Source of the DNA: Herbidospora cretacea
Lineage (GTDB): Bacteria; Actinomycetota; Actinomycetes; Streptosporangiales; Streptosporangiaceae
Direction of reading: 5' to 3'
DNA length: 64,000 bases
Assembly (NCBI RefSeq): GCF_001570605.1
Contig: NZ_BBXG01000004.1
Span: forward strand, 248,001-312,000
Under the pieces are notes generated by a model that saw nothing but the letters and a program-made list of their open reading frames with translations, ran no database searches and was not told the DNA's origin. Position numbers and translations under genes: made by a program. Each line of letters begins with the position of its first letter. The first letter of the stretch is position 1. Shown here piece by piece: positions 42,096 to 50,785 of the stretch.

Positions 42096-44342
42096 TCAGG
42101 TCAGGGCGCCGGGGAAGCGGTCCCAGACGCGGTGGCGGCCGAGCAGCTCGGTGACCCGGGCCAGCACGGTCGCCGGGTCGTCGTCGGACACTACACCGGG
42201 GGAGCCGGGCGCGACGCCCGCGGCGGCGAAGGCCTCCTCCGCGCCGCCCCAGCCGCCCAGTGGCTTGCCGTGCCGGTAGGCCTCGTTCAGCATCAGCGTG
42301 ATCCGGGGGTCGACCGGGCCGCCCAGGCCCGCCTTGGCGTCGCGCGCGCCGACCGCGTCGGCCGCCGGCGCGGGCGACCCTGCCACCACGATGGCGTCGA
42401 ACTCGACCGACCGGGCCGCCGCGAAGGTGCGCTGCACCGTCACCGGCTCACCGGGGCCGGGCAGGACGCCGCCCACCGGGGCGATCACCAGGGGCACCAT
42501 GCCGCCGTCGAGGACCGCCTGGCGGACGGTCCGCACCGCGTCGAGATCCGGACCGGCCACGATGCCGACGATCCGGCCCTCGGCCGGCCACGCCCGCCCG
42601 ACCTGCGACAGCGCGGGGCTCGGCTCGACGTGCGCCTCGGGCTTGCCCTCCGGGGCGGGCAGGCCGAGGCCGAGCGCGACCTGCTCGCACAGGTACGGGT
42701 CGATCCGGGCCAGGATCTGGAGCTGCCGCTCCTTGATCGCCTGCTCGAAGACCTTGCTCAGCTCGAAGGTGTAGGCGGCGATGATGTGCGCCTGCTCGAC
42801 CGGCGACATGCTTAGCCAGAACAGCCGCGCCTGGCTGAAGTGGTCGTCGAAGGAGGCCGGCGCCACCCGCCCGCGCGCCCCCGCCTCGACCGGGAACGGG
42901 ACCTCCACGTATCCGCCGGGGGCCTGGAACGGGCAGCCGCCGTCGAGCGAGTTGGGCCGGTAGGGCGCGGCCCCGGCGTGGACGGCCGTCTGGTGCATGC
43001 CGTCGCGCTGCATGTCGTTGACCGGGGCGTGGGTGCGGTTGATCGGGAGCTGGTCGAAGTTCGGGCCGCCCAGGCGGGTGATCTGGGTGTCGAGGTAGGA
43101 GAACAGGCGGCCCGCCATCAGCGGGTCGTCGGTCACGTCGATCCCCGGCACCAGATGGCCCACGTGGAAGGCCACCTGCTCGGTCTCGGCGAAGTAGTTG
43201 ACCGGGTTGGCGTTGAGCGTCATCAGGCCGATGGGCTGGACCGGGGCGAGCTCCTCGGGCACGATCTTCGTCGGGTCGAGCAGGTCGATGCCCTCGAAGG
43301 TCTGGTCGCCCGTGTCGGGGAAGACCTGGATGCCGAACTCCCACTCCGGACAGGCGCCCGCCTCGATGGCGTCGGCCAGGTCGCGGCGGTGGAAGTCGGG
43401 GTCGACGCCGTTGACGATCTGCGCCTCCTCCCACACCAGGGAGTGGACGCCTGCCTTCGGCTTCCAGTGGAACTTCGCCAGCACCGTGCCGCCGTCGTCG
43501 GCGACCAGCCGGAACGTGTGGACCCCGAACCCCTCCATCATCCGGTACGACCTGGGGATGCCCCGGTCGGACATGTTCCAGATCGTGTGGTGGGTCGCCT
43601 CGGTGTGCAGCGAGACGAAGTCCCAGAACGTGTCGTGGGCGCTCTGCGCCTGCGGGATCTCCCGGTCGGGATGCGGCTTGCCGGCGTGGATGACGTCGGG
43701 GAACTTGATCGCGTCCTGGATGAAGAAGACCGGGATGTTGTTCCCGACCAGGTCGAAGATCCCCTCGGAGGTGTAGAACTTGGTCGCGAACCCCCGGGTG
43801 TCGCGGACGGCGTCGGCCGACCCGCGCGACCCGAGCACGGTGGAGAACCGCACGAAAACGGGCGTCTCGACGTCCTTGGCCAGGAACGCGGCCTTGGTGA
43901 CCTGGGCGGCGGTGCCGTAGGCGCGGAAGACGCCGTGGGCGGCTGCGCCCCGGGCGTGCACGACCCGCTCGGGGATCCGCTCGTGGTCGAAGTGGGTGAT
44001 CTTCTCGCGCAGGTGGTGGTCGCGCAGCAGCACGGGCCCGCGCGGGCCCGCCTTGAGCGAGTGGTCGGTGTCCGGCAGCCGGGTCCCGGTGGCGGTGGTC
44101 AGGAACGACCCGCCCTGGGCCCGCGACTCCGTGGTGTCCCCGGACGGCTGCCCGGTCGGCGTGAACGGGTCGGGCCCGCGCTGGTCGGGCTTGGGCGGCA
44201 GCGGGCCGCGCGGCTCGACCGGTTCGGCCAGGCTGGGCGGCTCGACGCCGGGACGACCGGGGATCTCCGCTACGTCGGTGTCCTCCGCCACCGCGTCGAT
44301 GACCTTGTCGACGGCCTTAGCGACCGGGTTCTTCTTGTTCAC
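42096..44342 (-). CDS. katE: Large-subunit monofunctional catalase (HPII/KatE type)
   Basis: 748 residues, the length of the large heme catalases with a C-terminal flavodoxin/DJ-1-like domain. Distal His129 (ERVVHARGAAAHG), Asn202 (VGNNIPVFF) and proximal Tyr416 (RLFSYLDTQ) are present, as in E. coli HPII. The C-terminal part (GRIVGIVAGPDLDAVRTVRQ onward) is the DJ-1-like domain. It removes hydrogen peroxide in the cytoplasm. GTG start with AGGGGGA upstream. Divergent from an ABC exporter operon. Confidence 0.96.
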   Translation of the reverse strand: MNKKNPVAKAVDKVIDAVAEDTDVAEIPGRPGVEPPSLAEPVEPRGPLPPKPDQRGPDPFTPTGQPSGDTTESRAQGGSFLTTATGTRLPDTDHSLKAGPRGPVLLRDHHLREKITHFDHERIPERVVHARGAAAHGVFRAYGTAAQVTKAAFLAKDVETPVFVRFSTVLGSRGSADAVRDTRGFATKFYTSEGIFDLVGNNIPVFFIQDAIKFPDVIHAGKPHPDREIPQAQSAHDTFWDFVSLHTEATHHTIWNMSDRGIPRSYRMMEGFGVHTFRLVADDGGTVLAKFHWKPKAGVHSLVWEEAQIVNGVDPDFHRRDLADAIEAGACPEWEFGIQVFPDTGDQTFEGIDLLDPTKIVPEELAPVQPIGLMTLNANPVNYFAETEQVAFHVGHLVPGIDVTDDPLMAGRLFSYLDTQITRLGGPNFDQLPINRTHAPVNDMQRDGMHQTAVHAGAAPYRPNSLDGGCPFQAPGGYVEVPFPVEAGARGRVAPASFDDHFSQARLFWLSMSPVEQAHIIAAYTFELSKVFEQAIKERQLQILARIDPYLCEQVALGLGLPAPEGKPEAHVEPSPALSQVGRAWPAEGRIVGIVAGPDLDAVRTVRQAVLDGGMVPLVIAPVGGVLPGPGEPVTVQRTFAAARSVEFDAIVVAGSPAPAADAVGARDAKAGLGGPVDPRITLMLNEAYRHGKPLGGWGGAEEAFAAAGVAPGSPGVVSDDDPATVLARVTELLGRHRVWDRFPGALT

Positions 44343-44412
44343 TGAGTTCCCCCTAGGACCTGAGTGGACGGTCCCCCTGCCCCCCGGAGCATGCTCGAAC
44401 CCGGCGCGCCAT

Positions 44413-44426
44413 CAGCCGATCGGCTG
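44413..44426. promoter_or_regulatory. 14-base perfect palindrome in the katE/ABC divergent region
   Basis: CAGCCGATCGGCTG lies midway in the 145-base space between the two divergent genes and could be an operator for either. No other copy was noticed. Confidence 0.35.
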
Positions 44427-44487
44427 GTCCGAGGTCCCGACCGTTGGGCGGTGCCGGAGAAGGGCCTGGTGAGAGCACTCTTGAGCC

Positions 44488-45393
44488 ATGCCACCCGTGA
44501 TCGAGGTAACCCACCTCCACAAGCGCTATGACGACAAGGTGGCCGTGGACGACGTGTCGTTCACGGTCGACAAGGGAGAGATCTTCGGCATCCTGGGCCG
44601 CAACGGTGCCGGGAAGACGACGACCGTGGAGTGCGTCGAAGGCCTCCGCGCACCCGACCGGGGCACGATCTCGGTCCTCGGGCTCGACCCGCTGGCCGAC
44701 CGCGCCGAGCTGACCCGGCGGCTGGGCGTCCAGCTCCAGGCCGGGATGCTCCCGGGACGGCTGCGGGTCGGCGAGGCGCTGGAGCTCTACAGCTCCTTCT
44801 ATCCCCGCCCGGCCGACTGGCGCGGCCTGCTCCACGACCTCGGGCTCTCCGAGAAGGCCCGGTACGCCGACCTGTCGGGCGGCCAGAAGCAGCGCCTGTC
44901 GATCGCGCTGGCCCTGGTCGGCAGCCCCGACGTCGCGATCCTCGACGAGCTCACCACCGGGCTCGACCCGCAGGCGCGCCGCGACACCTGGGAGCTGATC
45001 GAGGGGGTGCGGGCGCGTGGGGTGACGATCGTGCTGGTCACCCACTTCATGGAGGAGGCCGAACGGCTCTGCGACCGCATCGCCCTGATCGACCGGGGGC
45101 GGGTCGTCGTCGTGGACACCCCCGCCGGGCTGGCCGAGCGGGCCCAGGCGGAACAGCGCATCCGGTTCCGGCCCTCCCGGGAGTTCGACACCGGGCTCCT
45201 CGCCGACCTGCCCGAGGTGTCGGGCGTCGGCGGCCGGGGCGAGTTCGTCGTCGTGACCGGCGGCGACGGCGCGCTGAACGCGGTCATGGCCGTGCTGGCG
45301 CGCCACCAGATCGTGGCCGAACGGCTCCGGGTCGAGCAGGCCGGCCTTGAGGACGCATTCGTGGAACTGACCGGACGGAAGGACGCGGAATGA
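44488..45393 (+). CDS. ABC exporter ATP-binding protein
   Basis: 301 residues: Walker A LGRNGAGKTTTVE, Q-loop VQLQAGMLPG, signature LSGGQKQRLSIAL, Walker B VAILDELTTGLDP (Glu followed by Leu instead of Pro), H-loop VTHFMEEAE, then a C-terminal regulatory domain. First gene of a second operon with the order ATPase, ABC-2 permease, histidine kinase, response regulator; each junction overlaps by four bases or nearly so. Substrate unknown. Confidence 0.93.
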   Translation: MPPVIEVTHLHKRYDDKVAVDDVSFTVDKGEIFGILGRNGAGKTTTVECVEGLRAPDRGTISVLGLDPLADRAELTRRLGVQLQAGMLPGRLRVGEALELYSSFYPRPADWRGLLHDLGLSEKARYADLSGGQKQRLSIALALVGSPDVAILDELTTGLDPQARRDTWELIEGVRARGVTIVLVTHFMEEAERLCDRIALIDRGRVVVVDTPAGLAERAQAEQRIRFRPSREFDTGLLADLPEVSGVGGRGEFVVVTGGDGALNAVMAVLARHQIVAERLRVEQAGLEDAFVELTGRKDAE

Positions 45394-46127
45394 ACAGCGC
45401 GACGTGGCGGCTCATCGCCGTCGAGGGGAAGCTCTGCGTCCGGGACCGGGCCGCGCTCGTCTGGGGGGTCGCCTGCCCGCTGGTCGTGCTGGTCATCCTG
45501 GGCGGCATCCCGTCGTTACGGGAACCGATCACCGCCGACCTTACGGTCTTCGACGTCTACGTGCCGGTGCTCATCCTGTTCAACGTCGCCATCCTGGCGA
45601 TGACCGCGCTGCCCTCCACGCTCGCCGGATACCGGGAGAACGGCGTGCTGCGCCGGATGCGGACCACCCCCGTCGGGCCGGTCAGGGTGCTGGCCGCCCA
45701 GCTCGTCGCCAACTTCGTGATCGCGCTGGTCGCGATGGCGCTGTTCCTCCTGGTGGCCGGGCTCGGGTTCGGGGTCGAACCGCCGCGCCACCCGCTCGGG
45801 TTCGCGGTGGCCTGGCTGCTGGCCACCGCCGCGCTGCTGTCGATCGGGCTGCTGGTCACCGCGCTGGTGCCGTCGCGGGCGGCGGCCACCGCGATCGGCA
45901 CGCTGCTGTTCTTCCCGATGATGTTCTTCGCCGGCCTGTGGGTGCCGATCGCGCAGATGCCGCCGATCTTGCAGAACGTCAGCGCCTACACCCCGCTCGG
46001 GGCCGGGATGGCCGCATTCCAGGACTCCTACCTGGGCGGCTTTCCCTCCTGGCAGCCGCTGGCCATCCTGGTGGCCTACGCGGCGATCTGCGCGGTCGTC
46101 GCCGTCCGCTGGTTCCGCTGGGAGTAG
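45390..46127 (+). CDS. ABC-2 type exporter permease
   Basis: 245 residues with six membrane segments (GVACPLVVLVILGGIPSL, ILFNVAILAMTALPSTLAGY, FVIALVAMALFLLVAGLGF, WLLATAALLSIGLLVTALV, IGTLLFFPMMFFAGLWVPIA, AILVAYAAICAVVAVRWF). RENGVLRRMRTTPVGP is the cytoplasmic loop typical of DrrB-like permeases. GAATGA overlap with the ATPase stop shows translational coupling. Confidence 0.9.
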   Translation: MNSATWRLIAVEGKLCVRDRAALVWGVACPLVVLVILGGIPSLREPITADLTVFDVYVPVLILFNVAILAMTALPSTLAGYRENGVLRRMRTTPVGPVRVLAAQLVANFVIALVAMALFLLVAGLGFGVEPPRHPLGFAVAWLLATAALLSIGLLVTALVPSRAAATAIGTLLFFPMMFFAGLWVPIAQMPPILQNVSAYTPLGAGMAAFQDSYLGGFPSWQPLAILVAYAAICAVVAVRWFRWE

Positions 46128-46130
46128 GAC

Positions 46131-47255
46131 GTGCCGTTTCTGCTGATCGCCGTGGTGCCGTTCACGCTGATCGCGGCGCTCGCCGGGTTCGTGGCGGCCG
46201 CCGGATATCCGGCGGCCGACCTCGCCCTGTGCGGGGTGGCGGCGGCGTGGATGCTCCTGCTCTACCGCTGGCGTGAGAGGCCGTTCTTCTTCGCCGGGCT
46301 GCTGGTGATCGCCGCCGTCATGGTGGTGCGGAACCCGCTGTTCGGGCTGTTCACCCCGGTTCCCTACATCTACGCCTTCACCATGCTGCGCTGGCCGTGG
46401 CGCCTGGCCGGGGTCGGCCTGACGGCGGTGGTGTCGGGGCTGGCGCAGGCGTCGCCCGCGCCGGGCCTGCTGCTGCCGGTGGTCATCGTCGCGGTCAACG
46501 TCGTCATGATGGGCACGACCGCCTGGGTGCTGCACCTCGCCGACCTGGAGCGCGAGCAGCGGATCGAGGCCGTGGCCCGGCTGGAGGCCGCCCTGGAGGA
46601 GAACGCCGGGCTGCACGCCCAGCTCCTCGTCCAGGCCCGCGAGGCCGGCGCGCTCGACGAACGCCAGCGGATGGCCCGGGAGATCCACGACACCCTCGCC
46701 CAGGGGCTGACCGGGATCATCACCCAGCTCCAGGCCGCCGAGCAGCTCCACGAGGTGCCGGACCCCTGGCGGCGGCCGTTCGAGGCGGTCAAGGGCCTGG
46801 CCAGGGAGAGCCTCAACGAGGCCCGCCGCTCGGTCGACGCCCTGCGGCCGGCGGCCCTGGAGACCGCCCGGCTGAGCGAGGCCCTGGCGGACGTCTCCGC
46901 GCGCTGGTCGGCCCTGCAGGGCATCCCGGTCCGGGTGACCACCACCGGCACGGTCCTGCCGCTGGCCCCCGACACCGAGTTCGCGCTGCTGCGCACCGCC
47001 CAGGAGGCGCTGGCCAACGTGGCCAGACACGCCGGGGCGACGCGGGTGGGGGTCACGCTGTCGTACCTGGAGGGGGAGGTGGCTCTGGACGTACGGGATG
47101 ATGGAAAGGGTTTCGATCTTTCCCGGCCGGGCGGCGGGTTCGGACTGGCCATCATGCGCCAGCGCGTGGAAGGGCTGGCGGGCAGCCTGCGCGTGGAGTC
47201 CGAGATCGGCGGTGGGACGGGGATCTCCGCCTGCGTCCCCTGGAGGCCCGAATGA
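46131..47255 (+). CDS. Sensor histidine kinase (HisKA_3 type)
   Basis: 374 residues. Four to five membrane segments in the first 135 residues, a coiled-coil linker (EREQRIEAVARLEAALEENA), then RQRMAREIHDTLAQGLTGII with the phospho-His and a HATPase_c domain (RTAQEALANVARHAGA, VRDDGKGFD, GGFGLAIMRQRVEGL). GTG at 46131 after GGAGTAGGAC. Sits between the permease and its cognate response regulator, overlapping the latter by four bases. Confidence 0.92.
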   Translation: MPFLLIAVVPFTLIAALAGFVAAAGYPAADLALCGVAAAWMLLLYRWRERPFFFAGLLVIAAVMVVRNPLFGLFTPVPYIYAFTMLRWPWRLAGVGLTAVVSGLAQASPAPGLLLPVVIVAVNVVMMGTTAWVLHLADLEREQRIEAVARLEAALEENAGLHAQLLVQAREAGALDERQRMAREIHDTLAQGLTGIITQLQAAEQLHEVPDPWRRPFEAVKGLARESLNEARRSVDALRPAALETARLSEALADVSARWSALQGIPVRVTTTGTVLPLAPDTEFALLRTAQEALANVARHAGATRVGVTLSYLEGEVALDVRDDGKGFDLSRPGGGFGLAIMRQRVEGLAGSLRVESEIGGGTGISACVPWRPE

Positions 47256-47875
47256 TCCGGCTGCTGATCGCCGACGACCACCCCGTCGTCCGCGACGGCC
47301 TGTCCGCCATGTTCGCCGCCGCGCCCGGCTTCGAAGTCGTGGGGGAGGCCTGCGACGGCGCGGAGGCGGTGCGGCTCGCCGCCGAGCTGCGGCCCGACGT
47401 GATCCTGCTCGACCTGCGCATGCCCGGCACCGACGGCCTGACCGCGATCACCGAGCTCGCCAAGGCGGGCGTGACCTCGAAGGTCCTGGTGCTGACCACC
47501 TACGACACCGACTCCCACGTGCTCCCGGCGATCGAGGCCGGCGCGACCGGCTACCTGCTCAAGGACTCCCCGCGCGAGGAACTGCTGCGCGGCGCGCGGG
47601 CCGCCGCCCGGGGCGAGAGCGTGCTGTCGCCGTCGGTCGCGGCGCGGCTGCTGACCCGGGTGCGCACCCCGCCGCCGCCGCTCAGCCCCCGCGAGATCGA
47701 GGTCCTCGAACTGATCGCCGCCGGGAACACCAACCGGGAGGCGGCGGCCCGGCTCTTCATCACCGAGGCCACCGTCAAGAGCCACCTGCTGAACGTCTAC
47801 GCCAAACTCGGCGTCAACGACCGCGCCGCCGCCGTCGCCGAGGCCTTCAACCGGGGGCTCCTCGTCCCGCGCTGA
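47252..47875 (+). CDS. NarL/LuxR-type response regulator
   Basis: 207 residues. Receiver with MIRLLIADDHPVVRDGLSAM, phospho-Asp in VILLDLRMPGTDG and Lys in LLKDSPREE; HTH LSPREIEVLELIAAGNTNRE, RLFITEATVKSHLLNVYAKL. It should activate the exporter genes upstream when phosphorylated by the adjacent kinase. Convergent with the TetR gene at 47884, eight bases away. Confidence 0.95.
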   Translation: MIRLLIADDHPVVRDGLSAMFAAAPGFEVVGEACDGAEAVRLAAELRPDVILLDLRMPGTDGLTAITELAKAGVTSKVLVLTTYDTDSHVLPAIEAGATGYLLKDSPREELLRGARAAARGESVLSPSVAARLLTRVRTPPPPLSPREIEVLELIAAGNTNREAAARLFITEATVKSHLLNVYAKLGVNDRAAAVAEAFNRGLLVPR

Positions 47876-47883
47876 CGCCGGCG

Positions 47884-48504
47884 TCAGCCCCGGGTGAGCG
47901 GCAGCCGGACGGCCGGCGGCAGCGGCGCCGGGACGGGGTCGGCCATGAACGACTGGATCATCAGCGCCGCGAACCGCCGGGACGCGGCGGCCCGGATCTC
48001 GGGCGACTCGGCGCGGATGCCGTCATTGGCCATCAGCGCCAGGACGAGGTCCTCCAGCACGAAGTCGCGCCGCAGCGGGCCCGCCTCCTTGGCCCGCCGG
48101 ACCAGGTCGAGCAGCATCCGCAGCGTGCGGTCGCGGTCGGCGGCGAAGACGCTCTGGGAGACCTGCGAGGTGAACACGCGGGCGAAGCCCCGGTCGAGGG
48201 CGTGCATCTCCATCAGCCGCTCGACCACCAGCCGGAACCCGAGCCACGGATCGGCCGCCGCCAGCCCCTCCTCCACCACCGCCGAGCACGCCGTCATCTG
48301 CTCGGCGAACGCCTCGGCCAGCAGCGCTTCCTTGGTCTCGAAGTGGCGGTAGACGGTCGCGGCCCCGACCCCGGACCGCCGCGCGATCTCCCGGATCGGC
48401 ACGTCGAGCCCCTCGGTGGCGAAGGCGAGACGGGCGACCGCGAGGATGCGCTCCCGGTTGTCACGGGCGTCGGAGCGGAGCCTCGTTCCCACTTGTGCCG
48501 TCAT
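47884..48504 (-). CDS. TetR-family transcriptional regulator
   Basis: 206 residues. HTH DNRERILAVARLAFATEGLD and REIARRSGVGAATVYRHFET (residues ~14-55), then a helical ligand domain ending LMIQSFMADPVPAP. The ATG at 48504 lies seven bases behind TAAAGT (minus strand, 48512-48517), so it is leaderless. Divergent from an NADP-dependent oxidoreductase, with an inverted repeat between that overlaps both promoters: most likely its repressor. Confidence 0.9.
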   Translation of the reverse strand: MTAQVGTRLRSDARDNRERILAVARLAFATEGLDVPIREIARRSGVGAATVYRHFETKEALLAEAFAEQMTACSAVVEEGLAAADPWLGFRLVVERLMEMHALDRGFARVFTSQVSQSVFAADRDRTLRMLLDLVRRAKEAGPLRRDFVLEDLVLALMANDGIRAESPEIRAAASRRFAALMIQSFMADPVPAPLPPAVRLPLTRG

Positions 48505-48521
48505 CGCTCTCACTTTAGTCA

Positions 48522-48541
48522 AACGGACGGGGTGTTCCGTT
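48522..48541. promoter_or_regulatory. TetR-type operator
   Basis: AACGGA (48522-48527) and TCCGTT (48536-48541) with an eight-base centre, between the -10 boxes of the TetR gene (48512-48517) and of the oxidoreductase gene (TACGTT, 48541-48546). Confidence 0.55.
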
Positions 48542-48553
48542 ACGTTCGCCGGC

Positions 48554-49495
48554 ATGAGAGCAGTGCAGTTCACGGAGTACGGCCCCGCCGGTGTCGTCCA
48601 CGTCGCCGAGGTCCCCGAACCCCACGCCGGACCGGGGGAGATCCGCGTCGCCGTGCGGGCCTCGGGGGTGTCGCCCGGGGAGATCGCGGTCCGCTCCGGC
48701 CGGATGCGCGACGTCCTGCCGGTCGCCTTCCCGTTCCGGACCGGGTTCGACGCGGCCGGGGTGGTCGACGAGATCGGCGCGGGCGTCACCGGGGTGGACG
48801 TCGGCGACGCGGTGTTCGGGGCGGTCCACCCGGCCCGGCGCGGCGCCAACGCCGACTTCGCGGTCCTGGTCGCGTGGGCGGCCAGACCGGCGGCCTGGAG
48901 CTGGGCCGAGGCGGGCGGCGCGGCGGGCGCGGCCGAGACGTCCGCCCGGGTCCTCGACCGGCTCGCCGTCCGCGCGGGGCAGACCGTGCTGATCCAGGGC
49001 GCGGCCGGCGGGACGGGGTCGGTCGCCGTCCAGTTCGCGGCGGCCCGGGGCGCGAGGGTCATCGGCACGGCCAGCGAGCACAACCACGACTTCCTGCGCT
49101 CCCTCGGAGCCGAGCCGACCACCTACGGCCCCGGACTGGTGGACCGGGTCCGCGCAATGGCCCCCGGCGGGGTGGACGCCGTGGTCGACTGCGCCGGAGG
49201 CGCGCTCCCCGACCTGGTCGCCGTCGCGGGCGACCCGGCGCGCGTGGTGACGATCGCCGACGTCACGGCGCGTGACCACGGGGTGCACCTGTCCCACGGC
49301 GCGCCCGAGTCGGAGACGGGCGCGGCCGACCCGCTGGCCTGGCACGGCCTGGCGGTCGCCGTCGAACTCGCCGGGGAGGGGCGGCTGCGGGTGCCCGTCG
49401 CTGCGGCGTTCCCGATCGGCGAGGCCGCCAGGGCGCACGAGCTCAGCGAGACCCGCCATGCCCGGGGGAAGATCGTGCTGCTGCACCGTGCCTGA
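48554..49495 (+). CDS. NADP-dependent quinone oxidoreductase-like enzyme (zinc-free MDR)
   Basis: 313 residues of the medium-chain dehydrogenase fold: MRAVQFTEYGPAGVVHVAEV, FPFRTGFDAAGVVDEIGAGV, GQTVLIQGAAGGTGSVAVQF (Rossmann GAAGGTG), SLGAEPTTYG. The cysteine and histidine ligands for zinc are absent, as in quinone oxidoreductases. ATG seven bases behind TACGTT with no ribosome site, so leaderless. Probably repressed by the divergent TetR protein and induced by an electrophile or xenobiotic. Confidence 0.88.
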   Translation: MRAVQFTEYGPAGVVHVAEVPEPHAGPGEIRVAVRASGVSPGEIAVRSGRMRDVLPVAFPFRTGFDAAGVVDEIGAGVTGVDVGDAVFGAVHPARRGANADFAVLVAWAARPAAWSWAEAGGAAGAAETSARVLDRLAVRAGQTVLIQGAAGGTGSVAVQFAAARGARVIGTASEHNHDFLRSLGAEPTTYGPGLVDRVRAMAPGGVDAVVDCAGGALPDLVAVAGDPARVVTIADVTARDHGVHLSHGAPESETGAADPLAWHGLAVAVELAGEGRLRVPVAAAFPIGEAARAHELSETRHARGKIVLLHRA

Positions 49496-49538
49496 TCGCC
49501 ATCCCGCTGCGATCCACCGAATGTCAAGCAGTGGACGA

Positions 49539-49620
49539 GAAAGTTTCGCGCCGGTCCAGACGGCTCCTACCTGGCTATCCACGCGGGATCACGGGCCGCG
49601 ATCTCGAAAGTTTCGAAACT
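49539..49620. promoter_or_regulatory. LacI-type operators before the dehydrogenase operon
   Basis: GAAAGTTTCG at 49539-49548 and CGAAAGTTTCG at 49605-49615; the second overlaps the perfect 12-base palindrome AGTTTCGAAACT at 49609-49620. The same motif recurs at 62249, 63393, 63522 and 63607, all in front of sugar genes. The gene starts at 49691. Confidence 0.7.
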
Positions 49621-49690
49621 ATTGACCGGTTCGTTCGGTTACATCTACGTTTACTGCGATCGAGTTCGGCACATGGAGGGACGGGGTCAG

Positions 49691-50785
49691 ATGAGAGCTG
49701 CGCTGCTGGAACGGGTCGGGGCGCCGCTCGTGGTGCGCGACCTCGACCTCGCCCCACCGGGCCCCGAAGAGGTGCTGGTCAGGATCGAGGCGGCCGGGGT
49801 CTGCCACAGCGACCAGCACTACCTGGCGGGCGACCTCACCTGCCCCCTCCCGGTCGTCCCCGGCCACGAGGGCACCGGAGTCGTCGAGGCCGTCGGCCCG
49901 GGAGTGACCCGCCACAAGGCGGGCGACCGCGTCTGCCTGATGTGGCGGCCGAGGTGCGGCCAGTGCCGCAACTGCCTGGTCGGGCGGCCCGCCCTGTGCG
50001 AGGCCGCCGGGATCATGGTCGGCTCCGGCGGGCTGCTCGACGGCACCACCCGGCTCAGCGCCGACGGCCGGAAGGTCCACCACCTGCTCGGCGTCTCGTG
50101 TTTCGCCGAATACGCCGTGGTGTCGGAGCGCGCCGTCGTGCCGGTCCCCGACGGGGTGCCGCCGGAGATCGCCGCCATCGCGGGCTGCGCGGTCATCACC
50201 GGCGTCGGCGCGGTCCTCAACGCCATCGGCGAGTGCGCCGGTGACGCCGTCGTCATCTTCGGCGCGGGCGGCGTCGGCCTGTCGGCCGTCCAGGGCGCGG
50301 TGCTGGCGGGCGCGAACCCGATCATCGTCGTGGACGTCGTCGCCGAACGCCTGGAGACGGCCGAGCGCCTCGGCGCGACCCACACCGTCGACGCCTCCCA
50401 GGTGGACGTCGTGGCGGCCGTCCAGGAGATCCGCCCCGGCGGCGCCGAATGGGCGATCGAGGCCATCGGCCGGCCGAGCACGCTGGAGTCGGCGTTCGAG
50501 GTGCTCCGCCCCGGCGGCACCCTCGTCGCGGTCGGCCTGGGCAAGGTCGGCCAGACCTTCAACGTCCCCGTCAACCTGCTCGTCCAGCGCGAGAAGCGGG
50601 TGGTCGGCAGCCTCTACGGCTCCGCCAACCCCCTCATCGACCTGCCCAAGCTCTTCCACCTCTACCTGGCCGGACGCCTCCCGCTCGACCTGCTGATCGG
50701 CAGGCGCTACCGGCTCGACCAGATCAACGAGGCGTTCGCCGACCTGACCGGGGGCGCCGTCGGCCGAGGGGTGATCGTGCCGTGA
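49691..50785 (+). CDS. Zinc-dependent alcohol/sugar dehydrogenase
   Basis: 364 residues. Catalytic zinc ligands Cys in AGVCHSDQHY and His in PGHEGTGVVE; four structural-zinc cysteines in PRCGQCRNCLVGRPALC; NAD-binding GAGGVGLSA. It oxidises an alcohol or sugar carbonyl precursor with NAD. First gene of an operon with an SDR, an IlvD/Edd dehydratase and a LacI gene. ATG 49691 chosen, with GGGG eight bases upstream. Two LacI-type operators lie 70-150 bases upstream. Confidence 0.9.
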   Translation: MRAALLERVGAPLVVRDLDLAPPGPEEVLVRIEAAGVCHSDQHYLAGDLTCPLPVVPGHEGTGVVEAVGPGVTRHKAGDRVCLMWRPRCGQCRNCLVGRPALCEAAGIMVGSGGLLDGTTRLSADGRKVHHLLGVSCFAEYAVVSERAVVPVPDGVPPEIAAIAGCAVITGVGAVLNAIGECAGDAVVIFGAGGVGLSAVQGAVLAGANPIIVVDVVAERLETAERLGATHTVDASQVDVVAAVQEIRPGGAEWAIEAIGRPSTLESAFEVLRPGGTLVAVGLGKVGQTFNVPVNLLVQREKRVVGSLYGSANPLIDLPKLFHLYLAGRLPLDLLIGRRYRLDQINEAFADLTGGAVGRGVIVP

